Below are positions 42,876-50,006 of a DNA stretch of 64,000 nt, piece after piece (position 1 is the first letter of the stretch; each line of letters opens with the position of its first letter). Below the pieces are notes generated by a model. The model had not been told where the DNA came from and made no database searches. It saw only the letters and a list, made by a program, of their open reading frames with translations. Both the position numbers and the translations under genes were made by a program. Origin of the DNA: F22 sp963675625 (GTDB lineage: Bacteria > Bacteroidota > Bacteroidia > Bacteroidales > Bacteroidaceae); assembly GCA_963675625.1 (NCBI GenBank), contig OY776497.1:1860001-1924000 (forward strand), given 5' to 3'.

Positions 42876-42938
42876 TGGTGTGATCAAGGAATAAATCACA
42901 CAAAGAAACTAGAAGTATAAATATAAAGATATAAGATT

Positions 42939-43298
42939 ATGGCAGTTAAACATTTAACCACAGAAGAGTTTTACAAACAAGTAGCCGATTTGGAAAAGAA
43001 CCCTCAAGAGTTTAAGTTCCTAGGTGATAAACCAGCGATTATAGATTTCTACGCCAGTTGGTGTGGACCATGTAAGGCATTGTCTCCAATCCTTGAAGAT
43101 ATTGCGCAAGAATTTGATGGTAAAATAGATATATTTAAAGTGGATACAGAAGCAGAACAAGTATTGGCTGCTTCGTTCGGCATCCGCAGCATTCCAAGTC
43201 TTTTGTTTGTGCCTATGAGTGGGCAACCACAAATGGCACAGGGATTGATGCAGAAAAGCCAGCTACGAGAAGCAATCAATGGGGTATTATTAAAATGA
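42939..43298 (+). CDS. trxA: Cytoplasmic thioredoxin
   Basis: 119 residues, no signal peptide. The active site is WCGPCK (Cys42, Cys45), and the cis-Pro lies in RSIPSLLFVP. It starts 200 bp from the divergent oxyR gene, with an OxyR operator between them, so it should be induced by peroxide. The N-terminal extension of about 15 residues (LTTEEFYKQVADLEKNPQEF) is a little longer than in E. coli thioredoxin. Confidence 0.93.
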   Translation: MAVKHLTTEEFYKQVADLEKNPQEFKFLGDKPAIIDFYASWCGPCKALSPILEDIAQEFDGKIDIFKVDTEAEQVLAASFGIRSIPSLLFVPMSGQPQMAQGLMQKSQLREAINGVLLK

Positions 43299-43485
43299 TA
43301 GGATCACGATACTATTTGATTGGTACTAGAAAATGATTTGATTTAATTTTGTTGAGTTGATTCTACAGATATTTTCTTACTGACTATGCTATCGTTTTTA
43401 ATAAAACGTGTGGAAGATAAAAAACACTATGCATCTATGGAGAAAACACGGTTAGTAATGTGAAATATTTGGAAGAAAAAGAAGG

Positions 43486-43513
43486 GGGCTGACCGAGAAG
43501 GTTAGCCCTTTTT
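43486..43513 (+). terminator. Terminator before mdh
   Basis: GGGCTGACC-GAGAA-GGTTAGCCC with one G-U pair, followed by TTTTT. It lies almost 190 bp after the thioredoxin stop. Confidence 0.75.
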
Positions 43514-43554
43514 GTATAATAGTGAATTGCTTAACGAAATTTATTATGGAAAAA

Positions 43555-43586
43555 TTTCCGCAATTGAAATAAAGGCTGTATTTTTG
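43555..43586 (+). promoter_or_regulatory. Promoter of mdh
   Basis: TTTC (43555-43558), 20 bp, TATTTTTG (43579-43586). The -33 box sits in a small dyad GGAAA-AA-TTTCC. Confidence 0.55.
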
Positions 43587-43629
43587 CCATAAACAAATTG
43601 ATTATTCATTTTTTTAATAACTAATAATT

Positions 43630-44571
43630 ATGTCTAAAGTAACCGTAGTAGGTGCTGGTAACGTAGGTGCTACATGTGCCAATGTACTAGCTTTTAAAGA
43701 AGTAGCAGATGAAGTAATCTTGCTTGATATCAAAGAAGGAGTATCTGAAGGTAAGGCTATGGATATTATGCAAACTGCGCAACTTCTAGGTTTTGACTCA
43801 GTGCTAACAGGTGTAACTAACGATTACGCAGCAACTGCTGATTCAGATGTTGTGGTTATTACTTCTGGTCTTCCACGTAAGCCAGGTATGACTCGTGAAG
43901 AGCTTATCGGCGTGAATGCAGGTATCGTGAAGTCTGTAGCTGAAAACATTCTTAAGTATTCTCCAAATACTATTTTGGTTGTTGTATCTAATCCAATGGA
44001 TACTATGACTTACCTTTCTCTTAAGACTCTAGGTCTTCCAAAGAATCGTATCATTGGTATGGGTGGTGCTCTTGATAGCTCACGTTTCAAATATCGTCTT
44101 ACTGAAGCTCTAGGTTGCAATGCTAACGAAGTGGAAGGTATGGTTATCGGTGGTCATGGTGATACTACTATGATTCCATTGACTCGTCTTGCTACATACA
44201 AAGGAGTTGCTGTTTCTGAATTATTATCAGCAGAGCGTCTAGAACAAGTTTCTGCAGATACTATGGTAGGTGGTGCTACTCTTACTAAGCTTTTAGGCAC
44301 TTCTGCATGGTATGCTCCAGGTGCTGCTGCATCACAAGTGGTTGAATCTATCATTCACAATCAAAAGAAGATGATTCCTTGTTCAGTGTTGCTAGAAGGT
44401 GAATATGGTCAAGAAGATATTTGTATCGGTGTGCCAGTTATCCTTGGTCGCAATGGTGTTGAAAAGGTTGTAGAACTTCCATTGAACGAAGAAGAAAAAG
44501 CTAAGTTCGAAGCGTCTGCTGCTGCAGTTCGTAAGACAAACGCTGCTCTTAAAGAAGTAGGTGCTCTTTAA
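43630..44571 (+). CDS. mdh: Malate dehydrogenase
   Basis: 313 residues. VTVVGAGNVGATCANVLA is the NAD-binding GxGxxG loop; LPRKPGMTREELIGVN carries the substrate Arg residues, NPMDTMTYL and the catalytic His in VIGGHGDTTMIP complete the site. The loop composition is that of the LDH-like bacterial MDH group. It interconverts malate and oxaloacetate, feeding the succinate/fumarate fermentation branch used by Bacteroidales. Confidence 0.97.
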   Translation: MSKVTVVGAGNVGATCANVLAFKEVADEVILLDIKEGVSEGKAMDIMQTAQLLGFDSVLTGVTNDYAATADSDVVVITSGLPRKPGMTREELIGVNAGIVKSVAENILKYSPNTILVVVSNPMDTMTYLSLKTLGLPKNRIIGMGGALDSSRFKYRLTEALGCNANEVEGMVIGGHGDTTMIPLTRLATYKGVAVSELLSAERLEQVSADTMVGGATLTKLLGTSAWYAPGAAASQVVESIIHNQKKMIPCSVLLEGEYGQEDICIGVPVILGRNGVEKVVELPLNEEEKAKFEASAAAVRKTNAALKEVGAL

Positions 44572-44604
44572 TCATCGACTTTTTTAAAGAAAATATTGCA
44601 ATGG

Positions 44605-44642
44605 GGTGCGTCAAAGCCAATAGGTTTTGACGCACCTTTTTA
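44605..44642 (+). terminator. Terminator of mdh
   Basis: An 11-bp perfect stem GGTGCGTCAAA/TTTGACGCACC followed by TTTTT. Confidence 0.85.
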
Positions 44643-44677
44643 TATATGTCTAGTATAGTCTATGCCGATATTTTTGT

Positions 44678-44685
44678 TATCTTTG
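44678..44685 (+). promoter_or_regulatory. Candidate -7 box of rfbB
   Basis: TATCTTTG, 26 bp before the start codon; no clear -33 box. Confidence 0.4.
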
Positions 44686-44711
44686 TCGGAAATAATTCTT
44701 AAATAAGCAGT

Positions 44712-45776
44712 ATGAACTATACGAGAAATATCTTGATAACTGGTGGAGCTGGGTTTATCGGTTGTCACGTGGTCAAACTTTTTGTAAAAAAGTACCCTGA
44801 ATATCGCATTATAAACTTGGATAAATTAACATATGCTGGCAATCTAGAGAATCTTACAGATGTGCAAGATGCCCCTAATTATGAATTTGTAAAAGCTGAT
44901 ATTTGTGATGAAGAAGCTATCCAAAAAGTTTTTGCAGATTATCAGATTGACGGAGTTATTCACTTGGCTGCTGAGAGTCACGTAGATAGAAGTATCAAAG
45001 ATCCCTTTGCCTTTGCTCGTACCAATGTAATGGGCACTTTAGTTTTGCTTCAAACAGCTAAGAATTATTGGGGGGATCAGATGGACGGAAAACGTTTCTA
45101 TCATATCTCTACAGATGAAGTCTATGGTACTCTGCAGAAGGATGGTTCTTTCTTTACCGAAGAGACGGCATATGATCCACATTCTCCATACTCAGCTAGT
45201 AAAGCTAGTAGTGATCACTTTGTACGTGCTTATCACGATACATATGGTTTGCCTACGTTGGTCACTAACTGTTCCAATAATTATGGTCCCAATCAGTTTC
45301 CCGAAAAATTGATTCCACTTTTTATCAACAATATTCGTAAAAATAAGCCACTTCCAGTGTATGGTAAAGGTGAAAATGTGCGCGATTGGTTGTATGTGGT
45401 CGATCATGCACGAGCTATTGATTTGATTTTCCATAAAGGTCAGTTGAATGACACATACAATATTGGTGGATTTAATGAATGGCGCAATATCGATTTGATA
45501 CAAGTGATAATCAAAGCAGTTGACAAAGCTTTGGGGTGTGAAGAAGGCACTTCAGACCACCTAATTACTTATGTGACTGATCGTGCAGGACACGATTTGC
45601 GTTATGCAATTGACAGCAATAAATTAAAGAATGAATTGGGGTGGGCACCTAGTCTACAATTTGAAGAAGGCATTGAAAAGACAGTCGCTTGGTATCTAGA
45701 GAATGAAGAATGGATGGAACGCATTGTCAATGGTGACTATCAGAAGTACTACGATGAGATGTACAGCGAACGATAA
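44712..45776 (+). CDS. rfbB: dTDP-glucose 4,6-dehydratase
   Basis: 354 residues, extended SDR fold. ILITGGAGFIGCHVV is the NAD loop; HLAAESHVDRSI, the catalytic STDEVYGTL and YSASKASSD (Tyr-x3-Lys) are the RmlB motifs. It makes dTDP-4-keto-6-deoxyglucose, the precursor of dTDP-rhamnose. The other rml genes are not adjacent. glmS follows after 66 bp with no terminator between, so co-transcription is possible. Confidence 0.95.
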   Translation: MNYTRNILITGGAGFIGCHVVKLFVKKYPEYRIINLDKLTYAGNLENLTDVQDAPNYEFVKADICDEEAIQKVFADYQIDGVIHLAAESHVDRSIKDPFAFARTNVMGTLVLLQTAKNYWGDQMDGKRFYHISTDEVYGTLQKDGSFFTEETAYDPHSPYSASKASSDHFVRAYHDTYGLPTLVTNCSNNYGPNQFPEKLIPLFINNIRKNKPLPVYGKGENVRDWLYVVDHARAIDLIFHKGQLNDTYNIGGFNEWRNIDLIQVIIKAVDKALGCEEGTSDHLITYVTDRAGHDLRYAIDSNKLKNELGWAPSLQFEEGIEKTVAWYLENEEWMERIVNGDYQKYYDEMYSER

Positions 45777-45842
45777 ATATATTGATAGTTGTGTGCTTAT
45801 CTGTATAACTTGTTTTTTATAATTTGAGGAAGGAAGAAATAT

Positions 45843-47687
45843 ATGTGTGGTATTGTAGGATATATTGGATATCGTGATGCGTATCCAGTCTTAATAAAAG
45901 GATTGAAACGGCTTGAATATCGTGGTTACGATAGTGCAGGTGTCGCATTGCACAGCAATAGCGGTAAGTTGAATGTGTATAAAGCCAAAGGTAAGGTGTC
46001 GGAACTTGAATTGCTGGCTGCTCAGAAGGATGTCTCAGGTGTAGTTGGTATTGCTCACACAAGATGGGCTACCCACGGTGAACCATCTCAGATTAATGCG
46101 CATCCTCATTGCTCCGAGAACGATAGATTGGCTATTATCCATAACGGCATTATTGAAAATTATGCGGGTTTGAAAGAAGGCTTGATTCAAGAAGGTTATT
46201 CTTTTCAATCAGGTACCGATACCGAAGTCTTGGTACAATTTATAGCCTACGTACAAGATAAAAAGAAGTGCGATTTAGTACGTGCTGTTCAAATAGCGCT
46301 TCGCAAAGTGATTGGTGCATATGCCATTGCCATATTAGATAAAGATCATCCAAATCGCATTATTGCTGCTCGTAAGAGTAGCCCACTTGTGATAGGTATA
46401 GGCAATAAGGAATATTTCTTAGCTAGTGATGCCACGCCCATTGTTGAGTACACAGATCGTGTGGTTTATCTTGATGATGAAGAAATCGCTGTTATTAATC
46501 CCGATGAAGAATTGCGTATTGTGAGTCTTCATAATCAAGAGATCGCTCCTGAAGAAACCCACGTAGAACTTAATATCGGACAGATAGAAAAGGGAGGGTA
46601 TCCTCACTTTATGTTGAAAGAGATCTTTGAACAACCTCAGTCTATTGAGGACTGTATGCGTGGTCGTATCAATGCGACTCATGACCAAGTGACGCTATCT
46701 GCTGTCAATGATCATGAACAAAAACTGATTAAAGCTTCACGCATTGTGATTGTGGCTTGTGGTACCTCTTGGCATGCGGCACTTATTGGCAAGCAGTTGA
46801 TCGAGGAATTCTGCCGTATACCAGTCATGGTTGAATATGCTTCAGAGTTTCGATATAGCAACCCAGTGATAGGTGACGACGATGTGGTGATTGCTATTTC
46901 TCAATCAGGAGAAACTGCAGATACCCTAGCTGCTGTAGAACTCGCTAAAAGTCGAGGGGCCTTTATCTACGGTATTTGCAACGCGATTGGTTCATCAATA
47001 CCTCGTGCTACCCATACTGGTAGTTATATTCACGTAGGTCCTGAGATTGGAGTAGCTTCTACAAAAGCTTTTACAGGTCAGGTAACCGTGTTGACTTTAT
47101 TGGCTTTGACACTGGGACGCAAGCGAGGTACGCTTGCAGAAGATAGATATGCGGAAATCACAAAATCTTTGTATACGATTCCTACTAAGATGAAGGAGAT
47201 TCTAAAGTTGAATGACCGAATCGAAAAGATGGCTCGTGTCTTTACTTACGCACATAATTTCATCTATTTGGGACGTGGATATAGTTACCCGGTAGCTCTA
47301 GAAGGGGCCTTGAAACTCAAAGAAATCAGTTATATTCATGCTGAAGGGTATCCAGCAGCCGAGATGAAGCATGGTCCTATCGCTTTGATTGATACTGAGA
47401 TGCCAGTTGTCGTGGTCGCTACCAACAATGGTATGTATGAGAAAGTGGTGAGCAATATTCAAGAGATCAAAGCGCGTAAAGGTCGTGTCATTGCGATCAT
47501 CTCTGAAGGCGATGAAGTGATTAAGAATATTGTAGACGAGTATATTGAACTACCTAAGACTTTGGAGTGTCTTGACCCATTGATTACGACCATTCCGTTG
47601 CAAATGTTGGCCTACCATATAGCTGTATGTAAAGGCAAGGATGTGGATCAACCTCGTAACTTAGCCAAGTCTGTAACAGTAGAATAG
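45843..47687 (+). CDS. glmS: Glucosamine-fructose-6-phosphate aminotransferase
   Basis: 614 residues. The N-terminal nucleophile Cys2 (MCGIVGYIG) begins the glutaminase domain (~1-240); two SIS sugar-isomerase domains follow (CGTSWHAALIGKQL, SQSGETADT, then GRGYSYPVALEGALKLKEISYIHAEGY), and the protein ends with the usual LAKSVTVE. It makes glucosamine-6-phosphate for peptidoglycan and LPS. No glmS ribozyme was recognised in the 66-bp leader. Confidence 0.97.
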   Translation: MCGIVGYIGYRDAYPVLIKGLKRLEYRGYDSAGVALHSNSGKLNVYKAKGKVSELELLAAQKDVSGVVGIAHTRWATHGEPSQINAHPHCSENDRLAIIHNGIIENYAGLKEGLIQEGYSFQSGTDTEVLVQFIAYVQDKKKCDLVRAVQIALRKVIGAYAIAILDKDHPNRIIAARKSSPLVIGIGNKEYFLASDATPIVEYTDRVVYLDDEEIAVINPDEELRIVSLHNQEIAPEETHVELNIGQIEKGGYPHFMLKEIFEQPQSIEDCMRGRINATHDQVTLSAVNDHEQKLIKASRIVIVACGTSWHAALIGKQLIEEFCRIPVMVEYASEFRYSNPVIGDDDVVIAISQSGETADTLAAVELAKSRGAFIYGICNAIGSSIPRATHTGSYIHVGPEIGVASTKAFTGQVTVLTLLALTLGRKRGTLAEDRYAEITKSLYTIPTKMKEILKLNDRIEKMARVFTYAHNFIYLGRGYSYPVALEGALKLKEISYIHAEGYPAAEMKHGPIALIDTEMPVVVVATNNGMYEKVVSNIQEIKARKGRVIAIISEGDEVIKNIVDEYIELPKTLECLDPLITTIPLQMLAYHIAVCKGKDVDQPRNLAKSVTVE

Positions 47688-47719
47688 GAATACAGCCTTT
47701 TTCTGATAATATATATATG

Positions 47720-47756
47720 CTCATGGCGTGTCATTAAGGCACGCCATGAGTTTTTT
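47720..47756 (+). terminator. Terminator of glmS
   Basis: CTCATGGCGT pairs perfectly with ACGCCATGAG, with TTTTTT after it. Confidence 0.85.
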
Positions 47757-47785
47757 AGTAAAGAGCGCATGGGGCTAATCCTAGC

Positions 47786-47877
47786 ATGTCAATCTACTTT
47801 ACATGTATAGTAGGATCTACTTATCATATATAGTAGGTTCTACTACTTACGTGTAGTAGGTATTACTACTCATGTAT
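47786..47877. repeat. Four tandem 23-bp repeats with internal dyads
   Basis: Units start at 47786, 47809, 47832 and 47855. The last three begin AGTAGG and carry a dyad: AGTAG-GAT-CTACT, TAGTAG-GTT-CTACTA, GTAGTA-GGTAT-TACTAC. The first unit is degenerate (about 16 of 23 bases shared with the second). Each unit ends in a TGTAT-like tail. The array lies in the 296-bp gap between the convergent glmS and dpp11 genes, after the glmS terminator, so it controls no start codon nearby. There are no unique spacers, so it is not a CRISPR array. Confidence 0.7.
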
Positions 47878-47889
47878 AGGCAATCGCTC

Positions 47890-47909
47890 TCAAAGTAATC
47901 TTACTTTGA
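47890..47909. repeat. 9-bp palindrome
   Basis: TCAAAGTAA-TC-TTACTTTGA is a perfect inverted repeat with a 2-bp centre, 12 bp after the 23-bp repeats. A 2-nt loop is too small for a good RNA hairpin, so a DNA-binding site is likelier. Confidence 0.5.
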
Positions 47910-47920
47910 TTGTGTATATA

Positions 47921-47956
47921 AGAAAAGGAGAATGCCAGTATGTAACATCCTCCTTT
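47921..47956 (-). terminator. Terminator of the dpp7-dpp11 unit
   Basis: On the minus strand GGAGGATG pairs with CATTCTCC (with a G-U pair) across a loop of about ten bases, followed by TTTTCTT. Confidence 0.55.
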
Positions 47957-47983
47957 CTATAGTATCATGTCTGTGTAGACTGT

Positions 47984-50002
47984 TTACTCTTGTACAATAG
48001 TCATTTCGTCAATCAATCGTTGTGCATGAGCATACTTGTCGATCACGAATAATACATAACGAATATCAGCAGCGATACTGCGTTGTGTATTGGGTTTGTA
48101 AGCAATATCGCCTGATAGACCTTCGTAGTTGCGGTCAAAGTTCAATCCTATAAGTTCACCTTTGCCATTCAATACAGGACTACCACTATTGCCGCCGGTC
48201 GTATCTAAATTACTGATAAATGCGACAGGCATTTTGCCGTCTTTACGGGCATACTGTCCATAATCTTTTTGCGCATACAATTGCTTAAGATAGGCAGGTA
48301 CAGTAAATTCTTCCGTATTATCCTCTTTTTGCATAACCCCTTCTAGTGTGGTAAATGGTAGGTACTCAATGCCATCACGTGGACTGTATCCTTTTATTTG
48401 CCCATAGGTAAGGCGCAATGTGCCATTGGCGTTTGGATAAATAGGCAAACCTTCTTTCTTGCGCAATTCAACGATACCAGCTACCCACGTTTTATGTGCG
48501 TGGTTGAAAGCGTTATCGAGTGTTTTGCTTTGCTCAATAAGAGTTTTTCTGCCTTGTTTGACCGACTCCTTAAATTGTTCTTTTAACGTTTCATCCTTGA
48601 ATAGATCTTCTACAAAAGCATCAAGATTGTTTGAGTACTTTTTTTGAATCAAGGAGAAGATGCTGATGCGTTGTTCTTGTGGGATATATCCCATATACAT
48701 CTCTAGCATCTTTTTGCACACCCGTTTTTCAATCGCTGGATAAGCCACTTTATCTGGTGCGTACTGCATAAAGTCTAGGCTGCGTATTAAGCCTTCATAC
48801 AAGGCATAGCTATGCCATTGAGAAGAAAAACGCTTTTTGACAATAGAGGCAATTGTATCGTAGGCAATCTGGTATTTGTCCGTTCCTTGTTCACGACCAT
48901 AAGCCAATAAAGCGTCAGCCTGTGCCTTTTTGATAGGGAAGATACCTAGACGTGTCAACCCTTCATTCATACCAATTGCATTTTTCCAGTAATTGGCCGA
49001 TGAGGCGTACTTACTTGCGTAGTATATACGTACTGCTGGGTCTTTTTTCATCTCTTTCATGAGAATATCTTGACGAGCTTCGCGTATGTAGTGACGCATA
49101 TAGTTGGCTGTTTCCATGCGTTCACGTACTTCTGGTGAAATCATGTAGCGCCAGTTTCTACCTGGAAATCCCATAATCATAGCATAGTCACCTTCCTGCA
49201 CTCCACCGATATTGATCGTCAAATACTTCTTGACATGTAGCGGTAGGTTAGTTGGGGCATATTCAGCAGGACTACCATCGGGAGCGGCATAGATACGAAA
49301 CATCGAGAAGTCGCCCGTATGGCGTGGCCACATCCAGTTGTCAGTGTCGGCTCCAAATTTACCAATACTGCTTGGAGGAGCACCAACCATGCGGATATCT
49401 TTGTACACTGTCTTGACAAATAGATAGTATTTGTTGCTCCCGTAAAACGGTTTCAGCTCCAATTCGGTGTACTTGGTAGCCTTGATCTTATGATGTTTTG
49501 CATAGTCTTTGGCAACAGTTGCTAGAAAGGATGGCGATAGATAATTTGTGCCATCTGGGTCTTTGCTTTTGGCTATGGCTTTGTTGGTGTACTCTGTGAC
49601 GTCTATAATCTTATCAATATACGAGATCGTCAATCCCGGGCATGGCAACTCGTCTTCACGTGTTTTTGCCCAAAAACCATCGGTTAGATAATCATGCTCA
49701 ACTGTAGAATGACTTTGAATAGAGCTATATCCACAGTGATGATTAGTCAATAGTAGTCCCTCTGGACTGATGACTTCTGCCGTACACCCACCTCCAAAAT
49801 GCACGATGGCATCTTTGAGGGAGATGTTTGATGGGCTAAACACATCCTCAATTTCTAAGTCGAGACCCAAATTCTGCATGGCAGCAGCATTTTGCTGTGC
49901 CAGATCTGTGAGCATATACATGCCTTCATCGGCTCGAGCTGTAGATAAAGTCAAGCAGCTCAGGGAAAATCCCAGAGCTGCAGTATATAGACATTTTTTC
50001 AT
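47984..50002 (-). CDS. dpp11: S46 dipeptidyl-peptidase, DPP11-like (Asp/Glu-specific)
   Basis: 672 residues with a signal peptide (ending ARA). The catalytic His is in LTNHHCGY (~88), the Asp region is DTDNWMWPRHTGDF, and Ser606 is in GGNSGSPV. Exactly 18 residues after the Ser is Arg624 in LNFDRNYEG; in Porphyromonas DPP11 the same spacing (Ser655-Arg673) places the Arg that selects acidic P1 residues. The enzyme would remove dipeptides with Asp/Glu in second position from oligopeptides in the periplasm. It is about 50 residues shorter than P. gingivalis DPP11. The gene follows the DPP7-like one after 4 bp. Confidence 0.9.
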   Translation of the reverse strand: MKKCLYTAALGFSLSCLTLSTARADEGMYMLTDLAQQNAAAMQNLGLDLEIEDVFSPSNISLKDAIVHFGGGCTAEVISPEGLLLTNHHCGYSSIQSHSTVEHDYLTDGFWAKTREDELPCPGLTISYIDKIIDVTEYTNKAIAKSKDPDGTNYLSPSFLATVAKDYAKHHKIKATKYTELELKPFYGSNKYYLFVKTVYKDIRMVGAPPSSIGKFGADTDNWMWPRHTGDFSMFRIYAAPDGSPAEYAPTNLPLHVKKYLTINIGGVQEGDYAMIMGFPGRNWRYMISPEVRERMETANYMRHYIREARQDILMKEMKKDPAVRIYYASKYASSANYWKNAIGMNEGLTRLGIFPIKKAQADALLAYGREQGTDKYQIAYDTIASIVKKRFSSQWHSYALYEGLIRSLDFMQYAPDKVAYPAIEKRVCKKMLEMYMGYIPQEQRISIFSLIQKKYSNNLDAFVEDLFKDETLKEQFKESVKQGRKTLIEQSKTLDNAFNHAHKTWVAGIVELRKKEGLPIYPNANGTLRLTYGQIKGYSPRDGIEYLPFTTLEGVMQKEDNTEEFTVPAYLKQLYAQKDYGQYARKDGKMPVAFISNLDTTGGNSGSPVLNGKGELIGLNFDRNYEGLSGDIAYKPNTQRSIAADIRYVLFVIDKYAHAQRLIDEMTIVQE

Positions 50003-50006
50003 CTGA

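Larger units (their letters stand above)
43299..43629. other. Intergenic region between trxA and mdh
   Basis: 331 bp with no gene seen. It holds a terminator at 43486-43513 and the mdh promoter at 43555-43586. The stretch 43300-43480 shows nothing recognisable and would be a long 3' tail of the thioredoxin transcript. Confidence 0.5.

Noticed and set aside
42878..42901. CRP-like site TGTGA...TCACA before trxA
   Set aside because: The half-sites are 12 bp apart instead of 6 and the element lies at or after the predicted transcription start.
45777..45842. glmS ribozyme in the 66-bp leader
   Set aside because: The gap is too short for the ~150-nt glmS ribozyme core and shows no matching motif.
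47786..47877. CRISPR array
   Set aside because: The 23-bp repeats are directly adjacent with no unique spacers, and no cas gene is near.
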